Of a stretch of 23,916 nucleotides of DNA, positions 1 through 6,930 are shown piece by piece. Below the pieces are notes generated by a model, which was given only the letters and a program-made list of their open reading frames with translations, ran no database searches and was not told the origin of the DNA. The DNA comes from RGIG3135 sp964477115 (lineage in GTDB: Bacteria > Actinomycetota > Coriobacteriia > Coriobacteriales > Eggerthellaceae): contig CAYZCY010000025.1 in the NCBI GenBank assembly GCA_964477115.1, positions 1 to 23,916 of the forward strand. The letters are read 5' to 3'. Both the position numbers and the translations under genes were made by a program. Numbering within the stretch: the stretch's first letter is position 1; every line of letters starts with the position of its first letter.

Positions 1-26
1 AAAAAGGGCCACAGATGTGACCCTTT
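1..26 (-). terminator. Intrinsic terminator of tRNA-Ala
   Basis: Read on the minus strand, the sequence just after the tRNA CCA end forms a stem AAGGGTCACA / TGTGGCCCTT with a 2-nt loop, followed by a run of T. This is a standard Rho-independent terminator and implies the tRNA is transcribed alone. Confidence 0.8.
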
Positions 27-33
27 CGATTCA

Positions 34-109
34 TGGTGGAGCATAGGGGGATCGAACCCCTGGCCTCGGCATTGCGAACGCCGCGCTCTCCCAGCTGAGC
101 TAATGCCCC
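34..109 (-). tRNA. tRNA-Ala (anticodon CGC)
   Basis: The minus strand folds as a complete 76-nt cloverleaf. The acceptor stem GGGGCAT pairs with ATGCTCC (one G-U pair). The D arm carries AGCTCAGCTGGGAGAGC. The anticodon stem CGGCG/TGCCG encloses the loop TTCGCAA. The T arm AGGGGTTCGATCCCCCT is intact. The anticodon is CGC, which reads GCG (alanine). The 3' CCA is encoded in the DNA. It has its own upstream promoter and a hairpin terminator directly downstream. Confidence 0.95.
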
Positions 110-160
110 ATGAGAAGTTCTCGCGCGCGAGACACCTCGATCTTCCACGCGCAAAAAGAT

Positions 161-189
161 ATTTTGCTCCTCGAACTGCACTTTGTCAA
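161..189 (-). promoter_or_regulatory. Probable promoter of tRNA-Ala
   Basis: On the minus strand a perfect -35 box TTGACA (189 to 184) is followed after exactly 17 nt by CAAAAT (166 to 161), a 4/6 match to the -10 consensus. Transcription would start about 45 nt before the tRNA. The rest of 110-296 shows no gene-like or structured signal that I can see. Confidence 0.55.
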
Positions 190-296
190 ACCTAGGGTGC
201 AAGGCGCTTCGAGGCATGCAGCTCGGCAAAACGCAAAAAGCCACTTCACCGCTCGGGCATTTGCCAAGGTAATCGCACCTAATATGCCAAGTTCTC

Positions 297-324
297 TTAA
301 CAATACGGAAAATCTCTCTATAAT
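297..324 (+). promoter_or_regulatory. Promoter of the lysine-riboswitch transcript
   Basis: TTAACA at 297-302 and a perfect TATAAT at 319-324 are separated by 16 nt. The box lies about 17 nt before the riboswitch aptamer, where a start site for the leader RNA would be expected. Confidence 0.7.
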
Positions 325-340
325 GGTTTCACCAAAAACA

Positions 341-501
341 CATGATAGAGGCGCGGCCTTCATAAGTAGTCCGACGACGCGTGGGAAGACGCAGGGCGAA
401 AGGGGAGGTTGCCGAAGGCCTGCGGGGGCTTCCAATTCCGCAGGACCTGGGGCGCAGGAGAACATCCTGCGAACTGTCGCTTTTGGCGGAGAGCTGTCAT
501 G
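341..501 (+). ncRNA. Lysine riboswitch (L box) aptamer
   Basis: The conserved L-box blocks are present in order: GATAGAGGCGCG (344-355), TTCATAAGTA (359-368), GCGAAAGGGGAG followed by GCCGAAG, then ACTGTC, and GGAGAGCTGTC ending at 498. The closing stem P1 pairs CATGATAG (341-348) with CTGTCATG (494-501). The arrangement matches the known lysC-leader architecture of Firmicutes. A terminator follows 31 nt later, so the RNA probably acts at transcription level. The downstream gene encodes an NhaC-superfamily transporter, a class already proposed as lysine carriers (LysW) because of L-box control. Lysine binding is expected to switch the gene off. Confidence 0.93.
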
Positions 502-531
502 GTTGGGCATAAATACTTCCATCGTTTGTGT

Positions 532-562
532 CGAGCCATGTCATCGTGGCTCGTATTTTTTT
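532..562 (+). terminator. Riboswitch-controlled intrinsic terminator
   Basis: CGAGCCA (532-538) pairs with TGGCTCG (547-553), followed by TATTTTTTT. Segment CATGGTT (498-504), part of the 3' strand of aptamer P1, can instead pair with AGCCATG (534-540). That would break the terminator stem. Closing P1 on lysine binding frees 534-540 and favours termination. The pairing is visible in sequence; the OFF-switch direction is inferred. Confidence 0.85.
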
Positions 563-576
563 GAAAGGGGAAATTG

Positions 577-2163
577 ATGGAATTCGTAGGAACATTCTGG
601 GCGCTCGTCCCGCCGATCGTGGCGATCGTACTTGCGCTCATCACCAAGGAGACGTTCAGCTCTCTGTTCGTCGGTATCTTGGTGGGCGCTCTCCTTCTCG
701 CGCAATTTGATCCGGTCGACACGATCAACTACATCATTCTGGGCGAGGTCGGAGAAGGCGACGACGCCATGGCAGTTGGCTTCATCAGCGCAATTGCCGA
801 CTCGTGGAACGCCGGTATCTTCATCTTCTTGGTCATGCTCGGCATCATCGTTGCTCTCGTGAGCACCGCTGGTGGCTCGGCAGCATTTGGCAAGTGGGCT
901 GCAAAGCACGTTAAGTCTCGCATTGGCGCAATGCTTGCAACCTTCGTCTTCAGCCTCCTTATCTTCATCGACGACTATTTCGCCTGCCTTACCATCGGTG
1001 GCGTCATGCGTCCGGTGACCGATGCTGAGAAGGTCTCCCGCGCAAAGCTCAGCTACATCATCGACGCAACCGCAGCCCCCATCTGCATGATCGCTCCGAT
1101 CTCCTCCTGGGCTGCCGCCGTGTCCGCTACCGCAGCCGATCTTGACACGGGCATTACGGGCATTCAGCTGTTCATCAGCGCCATCCCGTACAACTTCTAT
1201 TCACTGCTGACCATCGTTTTCGTCCTCGGTATTATCATTATGGGCTTCGATTACGGCCCGATGGCCAAGTCCGAGCTTGAGGCGTATCGCAACGGCAACC
1301 TTGGCTCCCTTGGTAACGAAGACACCATTGACAACACCCGCGCAAGCCTGTGGGATCTCGTCATCCCCGTGGTCATCCTCATTGCTTCCTGCGTCGTTGG
1401 CATGCTCTACATTGGCGGTTACTGGGATCCTGAGGCTGAGGGTTTCGGCGCTCTGTCCATCGCATTCGGCAACACTGACGCTTCCGTCGGCCTGCCCTGG
1501 GGCTCTCTCATTGCGCTCATTCTGATCTTCATTTATCTGATCGCCCGTCGCGTGGTCACCTTTAAGCAGGCCACCGAGTGCTTCACCAAGGGCTTCAACG
1601 CCATGGTTCCGGCTATGCTCATCCTGTCCTTCGCCCTTACCCTGAAGCTCGCCACCACCGCTCTCGGTGCTGACGTATTCGTTGCGGGCCTCATGGAGGG
1701 CGCTGCAGCAGGTCTGTACGCAATGCTGCCCGCCATCATCTTCCTGGTTGCTCTTGGCCTTGCCTTCGCAACTGGCACCAGCTGGGGTACCTTCGGCATC
1801 CTCATCCCGATCGTGCTGCCCATCTTCTCTGCTGAGCCCACGCTGCTCACCATCGGCATCTCCGCTTGCCTCGCCGGCGCTGTCTGCGGCGACCACTGCT
1901 CGCCCATCTCCGACACCACCGTCATGGCTTCCGCTGGTGCAAACGTTGATCACGTCGAGCATGTTTCCACGCAGCTTCCCTATGTTGCTCCCGTGGCTGC
2001 CATCTCGTTTGTGATGTTCATCGTTGCGGGCTTTGTTCAGAACGCCGTCATCTGCCTCGTTCTTGGCGCCGCCCTGACCATTGCAACTCTGTTCGTGCTG
2101 CGCGCTACCCTTGGCAAGAAGTTCGTCCTTGCCATGAAGGAAGCTGACGCCGCCGTCAAGTAG
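577..2163 (+). CDS. NhaC-superfamily transporter, probable lysine carrier (LysW-like)
   Basis: A 528-residue polytopic membrane protein of the NhaC Na+/H+ antiporter superfamily. Many hydrophobic helices are broken by family-typical polar segments: FIDDYF near residues 130-135, MIAPISSW near 171-178, ATGTSWGTFGI near 398-408 and GDHCSPISDTT near 438. I chose ATG 577 because GAAAGGGG (563-570) lies 6 nt upstream; a TTG directly before it is in frame but badly spaced. The gene sits alone behind a lysine riboswitch and ends at a strong terminator. Established knowledge links L-box-controlled NhaC members to lysine uptake, so lysine transport is a better guess than pH homeostasis. The substrate and coupling ion cannot be read from sequence. 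Confidence 0.9.
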   Translation: MEFVGTFWALVPPIVAIVLALITKETFSSLFVGILVGALLLAQFDPVDTINYIILGEVGEGDDAMAVGFISAIADSWNAGIFIFLVMLGIIVALVSTAGGSAAFGKWAAKHVKSRIGAMLATFVFSLLIFIDDYFACLTIGGVMRPVTDAEKVSRAKLSYIIDATAAPICMIAPISSWAAAVSATAADLDTGITGIQLFISAIPYNFYSLLTIVFVLGIIIMGFDYGPMAKSELEAYRNGNLGSLGNEDTIDNTRASLWDLVIPVVILIASCVVGMLYIGGYWDPEAEGFGALSIAFGNTDASVGLPWGSLIALILIFIYLIARRVVTFKQATECFTKGFNAMVPAMLILSFALTLKLATTALGADVFVAGLMEGAAAGLYAMLPAIIFLVALGLAFATGTSWGTFGILIPIVLPIFSAEPTLLTIGISACLAGAVCGDHCSPISDTTVMASAGANVDHVEHVSTQLPYVAPVAAISFVMFIVAGFVQNAVICLVLGAALTIATLFVLRATLGKKFVLAMKEADAAVK

Positions 2164-2236
2164 GCTCTGTGTCTAACCGCGCCTTTCTCGAGCAATCGTG
2201 AGACTTGCAAAGGTAAGCGCAACATTTCAAGGCACC

Positions 2237-2279
2237 AAGCGCCTGGCATCGCCATCATCGGCGGTGTCGGGCGCTTTTT
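2237..2279 (+). terminator. Intrinsic terminator after the NhaC-type gene
   Basis: AAGCGCC and CGCC pair with GGCG and GGGCGCTT in a long interrupted stem, followed by TTTTT. It closes the lysine-riboswitch transcription unit. Confidence 0.8.
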
Positions 2280-2347
2280 CGTTTTCGCGCGATTGATCGT
2301 CCTTGCGCTAGAATGGGGCAGAAAGACCTCAAGGGAAGGGGTTCCAC

Positions 2348-3274
2348 GTGGCAGTTTACTCATCGGTTGAACAGCTCATCGGCAAAACGCCGCTGCTTGA
2401 GCTTTCGCGTCTTGAAAGGGATCTCGGACTTCGGGCGCGCATCTTCGCCAAGCTTGAATGCTTCAATCCCGGTGGTTCGGCGAAAGATCGCGTGGCCCTG
2501 GCTATGATCGATGACGCCGAGGCCGCCGGTAAGCTCAAGCCCGGCTCGGTCATCATTGAGCCGACATCGGGCAATACCGGTATCGGCTTGGCGCTGGTTG
2601 CCGCAATGCGGGGGTATCGCCTCATCATCACCATGCCCGATACCATGTCGATGGAGCGCAGGCTTCTCATGCAGGCCTATGGCGCTGAGCTTGTTCTTAC
2701 CGATGGCGCGCTCGGCATGGCGGGAGCCATTGAGAAGGCTGAGCAGCTGGCCGCTGAGATCCCCGAGGCCATCATTGCGGGGCAGTTCGTCAATCCTGCC
2801 AATCCCCAAGCTCATCGCGACACCACCGGCCCTGAAATCTTTAAGGATACGGAAGGCGAGGTTGACGTGTTCGTAGCCGGTGTGGGGACAGGCGGCACCA
2901 TTACGGGGGTTGGGGAATATCTTAAAGGTCGCAAACCCGAAGTAAAGGTGATTGCCGTGGAGCCTGTGTCATCTGCGGTTCTCTCCGGCGGTGCGGTAGG
3001 TCCGCACGGCCTGCAGGGAATAGGTGCCGGCTTTGTGCCGGAGATCCTGAACGAGGCTGTCTACGACGAGATCATCGCGGTGAGCGAGGAAGAGGCTTAC
3101 GCCGCAGGAAGGCTCATGGGACGCAAGGAAGGCGTGCTCGTGGGTATTTCGTCGGGAGCTGCGCTGCATGCCGCCATTGAGCTGGCCCGTCGTCCCGAAT
3201 ACGAAAGCAAGACCATAGTGGTTCTGCTTCCCGACGGGGGAGACAAGTACCTCTCAACGCCCATGTTCCGCTAA
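2348..3274 (+). CDS. cysK: Cysteine synthase (O-acetylserine sulfhydrylase)
   Basis: A 308-residue fold-type II PLP enzyme that makes cysteine from O-acetylserine and sulfide. The PLP lysine is K46 in PGGSAKDR, where most relatives have PGGSVKDR. The substrate-binding loop TSGNTG is at 73-78, and the PLP phosphate loop GTGGTITG is at about 180-187. Length is normal for CysK. The start is GTG 2348, with GGAAGGGG about 6 nt upstream; the N-terminus YSSVEQLIGKTPLLEL is typical of the family. A TAGAAT -10-like box lies at 2309-2314, but no convincing -35 is visible. It appears to be a single-gene unit. A cystathionine beta-synthase-like role is less likely, as there is no CBS domain. Confidence 0.93.
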   Translation: MAVYSSVEQLIGKTPLLELSRLERDLGLRARIFAKLECFNPGGSAKDRVALAMIDDAEAAGKLKPGSVIIEPTSGNTGIGLALVAAMRGYRLIITMPDTMSMERRLLMQAYGAELVLTDGALGMAGAIEKAEQLAAEIPEAIIAGQFVNPANPQAHRDTTGPEIFKDTEGEVDVFVAGVGTGGTITGVGEYLKGRKPEVKVIAVEPVSSAVLSGGAVGPHGLQGIGAGFVPEILNEAVYDEIIAVSEEEAYAAGRLMGRKEGVLVGISSGAALHAAIELARRPEYESKTIVVLLPDGGDKYLSTPMFR

Positions 3275-3313
3275 GCCATGTTCAAGGCCCTGCTGCGGGG
3301 CGTGGCTTTGTTA
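3273..3313 (+). terminator. Possible weak terminator after cysK
   Basis: AAGCCA (3273-3278) can pair with TGGCTT (3303-3308) around an inner GCCC/GGGC stem. The following tract is only TTGTT, so this is a weak candidate and overlaps the cysK stop codon. Confidence 0.35.
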
Positions 3314-3317
3314 GAAT
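3309..3317 (+). promoter_or_regulatory. Extended -10 promoter of galU
   Basis: TG-T-TAGAAT forms an extended -10 element without a clear -35 box, leaving a leader of about 75 nt before galU. The same TGnTAnAAT style recurs before helD and, more loosely, before two other genes in this window. Confidence 0.45.
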
Positions 3318-3399
3318 TGTCCGTATCATTCCGTGCGTACAGGTAACGTGCGGCTTTTTGCCCGCGTCTGTTCGCGTGATCGAAGAAAGGCTATTGTAC

Positions 3400-4212
3400 A
3401 TGAAGGCACTTATTCCTGCCGCTGGTTTGGGTACTCGCTTCCTTCCGGCAACCAAGTCTCAGCCCAAGGAGATGCTGCTCGTCGTTGACCGTCCCGCCAT
3501 TCAGTACGTGGTTGAGGAGGGTCTGGCTTCTGCCGCAGATGAGGTCGTCATCATCAATTCTCGCGACAAGAAGGTCATCGAGGACCATTTCTCCCCGGCT
3601 CCCGAGCTGGTCGAGCTGCTCCGCAGCCGCGGCAAGGATGCCTATGCGGACGCCGTAGAGCGCGTGGGCAACTACAACGTGAGCTATGTCTATCAGGATG
3701 AGGCTCTCGGTTTGGGTCATGCCGTGCGCTGCGCAGCTGAGAAGACCGGCGACGAGCCCTTCTACGTGCTGCTTGGCGATGTTCTGGTGCCCGACAACAA
3801 CATGCTTCCCGCTATGCAAAAGGTGTCCGACGAGCACAATGGCGCGAGCGTCATTGCCGTCATGCCCGTACCTGATGACCAGGTGAGCCGTTTCGGTGTC
3901 ATTGCTGGTGCGGCTGTGGACGATGATGTGTGGAAGGTCGACTCTCTGGTTGAAAAGCCCGCGCTTAAGGATGCGCCGTCGAACCTCGCCGTGTTCGGCC
4001 GCTACCTGCTAAGCGCGCGCGTCATGGAGCTTCTGGCTGATGTGAAGCCGGGTGTTGGCGGAGAGATTCAGCTGACCGATGCGCTTGATGCGGTTCTCGA
4101 GGAAGAGGAGATGTATGCGCTCGTCATCGATCCTGCGGATGGCTTCGACACCGGAACCGTCGAGAGCTGGCTTGAGACGAACAATATTCTCTACAAGCGC
4201 ATGAAAGCTTAG
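3400..4212 (+). CDS. galU: UTP--glucose-1-phosphate uridylyltransferase
   Basis: A 270-residue nucleotidyltransferase making UDP-glucose from UTP and glucose-1-phosphate, the precursor for cell-surface polysaccharides and glycolipids. The nucleotide-binding signature GLGTRFLPATKSQPKEM occupies residues 9-25. VVDRPAIQYVVEE, LGLGHAV, the metal-site region LLGDVLV and the late VEKP motif are also present. ATG 3400 is chosen because GAAGAAAGG lies 9 nt upstream and the protein then begins with the canonical MKALIPAAGLGTR; an in-frame upstream extension to 3358 adds only non-conserved residues. Length is slightly short of the usual ~290. It is followed by a strong terminator, so it is probably monocistronic. 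Confidence 0.93.
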   Translation: MKALIPAAGLGTRFLPATKSQPKEMLLVVDRPAIQYVVEEGLASAADEVVIINSRDKKVIEDHFSPAPELVELLRSRGKDAYADAVERVGNYNVSYVYQDEALGLGHAVRCAAEKTGDEPFYVLLGDVLVPDNNMLPAMQKVSDEHNGASVIAVMPVPDDQVSRFGVIAGAAVDDDVWKVDSLVEKPALKDAPSNLAVFGRYLLSARVMELLADVKPGVGGEIQLTDALDAVLEEEEMYALVIDPADGFDTGTVESWLETNNILYKRMKA

Positions 4213-4255
4213 GCGTGCGGTAAGCTTTGCCTGGCTAAGTTTTGTAGCGTAAATG

Positions 4256-4294
4256 AGGCGGGTTGCCCTTCATCATCGGGGCTGCCCGCTTTTT
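4256..4294 (+). terminator. Intrinsic terminator after galU
   Basis: GCGGG..GCCC pairs with GGGC..CCCGC across a short loop, followed by TTTTTC. It is a clear Rho-independent terminator about 45 nt after the galU stop. Confidence 0.82.
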
Positions 4295-4314
4295 CTTTGC
4301 ATGAGGGTGATTGG

Positions 4315-4451
4315 TTGAGAAAAGAAGAGGGCCTCGGCGGGAGGGGAGCCAGCCGAGGCCTAAAGGAGGGGGATTTGCGGCCTCGAGGGCCGCTCTGCTT
4401 AAAGGGAAGTAAGCAGGCAATTGATGAAGGAGGGGAACCTTCTCTCTTGCT
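4315..4451 (-). ncRNA. Candidate small RNA with C-rich anti-SD loops
   Basis: No convincing protein is encoded here. Four hairpins lie in a row: 4426-4430/4438-4442 (GAAGG/CCTTC), 4395-4401/4410-4416 (7 bp), 4377-4382/4388-4393 (GCGGCC/GGCCGC) and 4330-4338/4352-4360 (9 bp, GGCCTCGGC/GCCGAGGCC). Read on the minus strand, loops and linkers expose TTCCCCTCC, CTTCCCTT, CCCCCTCC and CTCCCCTCCC. The last hairpin is followed by CTCTTCTTTTCTC, terminator-like. A minus-strand -10 box TATACT lies at 4463 to 4458, without a good -35. The strand and the RNA's existence are inferred. A plus-strand reading with AAGGAGG ribosome sites is the alternative. Confidence 0.35.
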
Positions 4452-4464
4452 GAAATCAGTATAA

Positions 4465-4724
4465 AACCTGAGATTGAAGTGCTTATGAATGCATGGTGGG
4501 CATCTTGTGAATTCGAGTCCGATATTTGTTGGGATTTTGTGATCCGCTGCCGGTGAACGGTAGGCGCTGGCTAAAACGCTGGCGAGCGGTTGCAGGCGAC
4601 TTCTTCGCTCAAGCCTCAATGGTCAATCGCGGCAAGGGTGACCGTGAATACATTCGAGAAAACATTTGTTCGATTATTGTCCAATGCGGTCTTTGCGACG
4701 CTTGCGGGGTGATACCATAGGCGT
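4465..4724. other. Gene-free stretch before rarA
   Basis: I find no convincing coding sequence. The only notable element is an imperfect LexA-like palindrome, AAAAC-ATTT-GTTCG, at 4659-4672. It matches 8 of the 10 fixed positions of the Gram-positive SOS box CGAAC-N4-GTTCG. The rarA promoter must lie here but I cannot place it securely. Confidence 0.4.
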
Positions 4725-6074
4725 ATGGATACTTTGTTCACGGAAATGGAAAACGCGGAGAAGCTGAAGGTCGCCCCCTTGGCTGTCCGCATGCGCCCGC
4801 GTACGCTCGATGAGCTTGTGGGTCAGGAGGCCGCGGTTGGGCCCGGCAGCTGGTTGCGCACGGCCATCGAGCAGGATCGCCTGAGTTCGGTGATTCTCTT
4901 TGGTCCAGCGGGTACGGGAAAGACCTCTCTTGCGCATGTGATAGCCGAAACAAGTAAGGCAAGCTTCGTGGAGGTGTCGGCTATTGGCGGCACGGTGTCA
5001 GATCTTCGTCGCGAGATCGATGCAGCCGAGAAGCGCTTGCTTATGCGCGGTCTGCGCACCATTTTGTTCGTCGATGAGATCCACCGTTTTAATCGAAGCC
5101 AGCAAGATGCCCTTCTTCATGCGGTGGAGGACCGGGTGATCGTGCTCATCGGCGCCACCACCGAAAATCCCTTCTTCGAGGTTAACTCGGCTCTCATCTC
5201 TCGCTCGCGCGTGGTGGAGCTGCATGCCTTGAGCGACGCGGATGTCGCTGCGTTAATCGAGCGCGCTCTTTGTGACGATCGCGGTCTTGCCGGTGAGTAC
5301 TCGCTTGATGACGCGGCCCTTGACGCCATTGTGATCTTGGCTGGAGGCGATGGACGCACGGCCCTTACTACGCTTGAGCTGGCAGCGGGCATGATCAAGC
5401 CTGGCAGCAAGGGCAAACCCGCGGCAATTTCCGTCGACGAGGTTCGTGCGGCAACTCCTCATCGTGCACTTCCTTACGACAAGAACAAGGATATGCACTA
5501 CGACGTCATCTCGGCCTTCATTAAGTCCATGCGAGGAAGTGATCCGGATGCAGCTCTGTATTGGCTTGCACGCATGATCGACGGTGGGGAGGACCCGAAG
5601 TTCATCGCGCGTCGCATGTTCATCGCAGCATCGGAGGACATAGGCAATGCCGATCCTCAGGCGCTGCTTGTTGCCGAGGCTGCTTTTAGATCGGCGGAGG
5701 TCATCGGCTATCCCGAGTGTCGCATCAATTTGGCCCAGGCTGCAATTTATCTCGCCCTTGCTCCTAAGAGTAATGCGGCTGAGGCAGGCATTGACGCGGC
5801 CTTAGCAGAGGTTCGTCATGGACCGGCGCGCGCCGTCCCCGACCACCTTCGTGATCGTCATCGCCCGGGATCTGAAAACTACGGTGATTACAAGTATCCG
5901 CACAGCTATCCCAGCGGTTGGGTTGAGCAGCGCTATCTCCCCGAAGGCCTTGAGCGCGGCTGCTTCTATACATCAAGCGACAGGGGTTGGGAGGCTTACA
6001 GGACGGAAGCGGCTGCTCGCGATCGCCTGTGGTCCGAAGAAAGACAAGCTGGGAATAAGCGCAAGGGTCAATAG
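4725..6074 (+). CDS. rarA: Replication-associated recombination protein A (RarA/MgsA)
   Basis: A 449-residue AAA+ ATPase of the RarA/MgsA/WRNIP1 family, which acts at stalled replication forks with SSB and the clamp-loader system. PLAVRMRPRTLDELVGQ (18-34) is the family N-terminal signature. Walker A is GPAGTGKT (60-67), Walker B LFVDEIHRF (114-122) and sensor 1 GATTENP (143-149). A GDGRTAL arginine-containing sensor 2 region and the C-terminal tetramerisation domain follow (HYDVISAFIKSMRGSD, DAALYWLARM). The start at ATG 4725 gives the typical MDxLF opening, but no clear SD precedes it. The transcript may be nearly leaderless, or ATG 4746 could be used. An imperfect LexA-like site lies 53 bp upstream. 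Confidence 0.93.
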   Translation: MDTLFTEMENAEKLKVAPLAVRMRPRTLDELVGQEAAVGPGSWLRTAIEQDRLSSVILFGPAGTGKTSLAHVIAETSKASFVEVSAIGGTVSDLRREIDAAEKRLLMRGLRTILFVDEIHRFNRSQQDALLHAVEDRVIVLIGATTENPFFEVNSALISRSRVVELHALSDADVAALIERALCDDRGLAGEYSLDDAALDAIVILAGGDGRTALTTLELAAGMIKPGSKGKPAAISVDEVRAATPHRALPYDKNKDMHYDVISAFIKSMRGSDPDAALYWLARMIDGGEDPKFIARRMFIAASEDIGNADPQALLVAEAAFRSAEVIGYPECRINLAQAAIYLALAPKSNAAEAGIDAALAEVRHGPARAVPDHLRDRHRPGSENYGDYKYPHSYPSGWVEQRYLPEGLERGCFYTSSDRGWEAYRTEAAARDRLWSEERQAGNKRKGQ

Positions 6075-6168
6075 AATTTCCCTAGCGCACATTTTCGCAT
6101 CGCGTTTCCTTCAAAATGCTTACGCTGTGTGTAAAGCTCAGGGCTCCTCGTTACAATGCAGGCCGAAG

Positions 6169-6177
6169 TGTTATAGT
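6169..6177 (+). promoter_or_regulatory. Extended -10 promoter of the DUF948-like gene
   Basis: TG-T-TATAGT precedes the gene by about 27 nt. A possible -35 TTACAA (6151-6156) is only 15 nt upstream, so the extended TG may be what matters. A second TACAAT box at 6152-6157 overlaps it. Confidence 0.4.
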
Positions 6178-6204
6178 TAGCTTTCGAAAACAAGGAGGCT
6201 TAAC

Positions 6205-6825
6205 ATGGAACTTGCCGTGGTCGTCAATTACGCTCTGCCCATCATCTATGTTGTCGTGGGTGTTTTCCTGGTGTGGCTTATCGCCGAGCTCGCGCTTACC
6301 ATGCGCCGTACTCGCAAAACCGTTGCCGAGGTGCAAAAGCAGGTTGAGCCCGTGATCGCTAATGTCGAGCGCATCACCACCGAACTCGAGCCTGCCGTAC
6401 AGAGCGTTAGGGCCATCACCGCTCAGCTCGAGCCTTCGATCGCAAAGGTTGACCCGCTTCTCGATCGCGTAACGCTTACCGTGGATGCGGCTAACTTGGA
6501 AATCATGCGCGTTGATCAGATTCTCGAAGACGTCACTCAGATCACAGGATCGGTCTCTAACACGCTTGATACCGTTGATGCGGTAACCAACGCTCCGCTT
6601 GAACTGGTCTCCTCCGTGACCGACAAGATCCGCTCTGTTGTGAAGCCCTCAGGTGCAAGCAGGGAGTCCACGGGCCTTGGTTCTGGTAGACGCGAAACCG
6701 AAAAGCCCAATCCCGTGCGCGATTTCGTAGATGCTACGGCTGAAGCTGCTAGCGCCGCCGCCTCCCAGCATCGCATTCGCAAGCATGTTGTGCTTGATGA
6801 GGATTTTGGGGCAGACGTCGACTAG
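6205..6825 (+). CDS. DUF948-like membrane-anchored coiled protein
   Basis: A 206-residue protein with one N-terminal membrane helix (about residues 5-28), then RRTRK, then a long charged region with heptad-like repeats (VEPVIANVERITTELEPAVQSVRAITAQLEPSI). These predict a coiled or amphipathic rod. This layout matches DUF948 (YtxG-like) proteins of Gram-positive bacteria, often annotated as general stress proteins; their exact function is unknown. The C-terminal 60 residues are low-complexity and charged, ending DEDFGADVD. ATG 6205 has a strong AAGGAGG at 6191-6197. It appears to be transcribed alone and faces the zinc operon, with a shared hairpin between them. Confidence 0.75.
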   Translation: MELAVVVNYALPIIYVVVGVFLVWLIAELALTMRRTRKTVAEVQKQVEPVIANVERITTELEPAVQSVRAITAQLEPSIAKVDPLLDRVTLTVDAANLEIMRVDQILEDVTQITGSVSNTLDTVDAVTNAPLELVSSVTDKIRSVVKPSGASRESTGLGSGRRETEKPNPVRDFVDATAEAASAAASQHRIRKHVVLDEDFGADVD

Positions 6826-6850
6826 GTTAATCTATTAGGCTCTGAAAAGA

Positions 6851-6893
6851 ATGAGGCCGAATCAGTGGGACAACCCCGCCGATTCGGCCTCAT
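6851..6893. terminator. Bidirectional terminator hairpin
   Basis: ATGAGGCCGAATC (6851-6863) pairs perfectly with GATTCGGCCTCAT (6881-6893). It lies between two convergent genes. The T-rich tail is better on the minus strand (TCTTTT) than on the plus strand (TGTATAT). Confidence 0.75.
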
Positions 6894-6930
6894 TGTATAT
6901 ATCCCGCGATTTAGCTCTCGGGATGAGCGT

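Noticed and set aside
1201..1962. 253-residue minus-strand frame inside the NhaC-type gene
   Set aside because: Antisense shadow rich in Asp, Glu and Gly, with no SD and no known motif.
4376..4462. 28-codon plus-strand frame starting TTG after AAGGAGGGGG
   Set aside because: SD spacing is acceptable, but the peptide has no recognisable feature and is made almost entirely of hairpin arms. Kept only as the alternative to the sRNA reading.
4209..4619. 136-residue minus-strand open frame after galU
   Set aside because: It runs through a terminator and several hairpins, has no SD, and its protein is low-complexity and Pro/Ser/Arg-rich.
4659..4672. LexA/SOS box upstream of rarA
   Set aside because: AAAAC-ATTT-GTTCG is asymmetric and matches only 8 of 10 fixed positions. 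Worth testing, but too weak to call as a feature.
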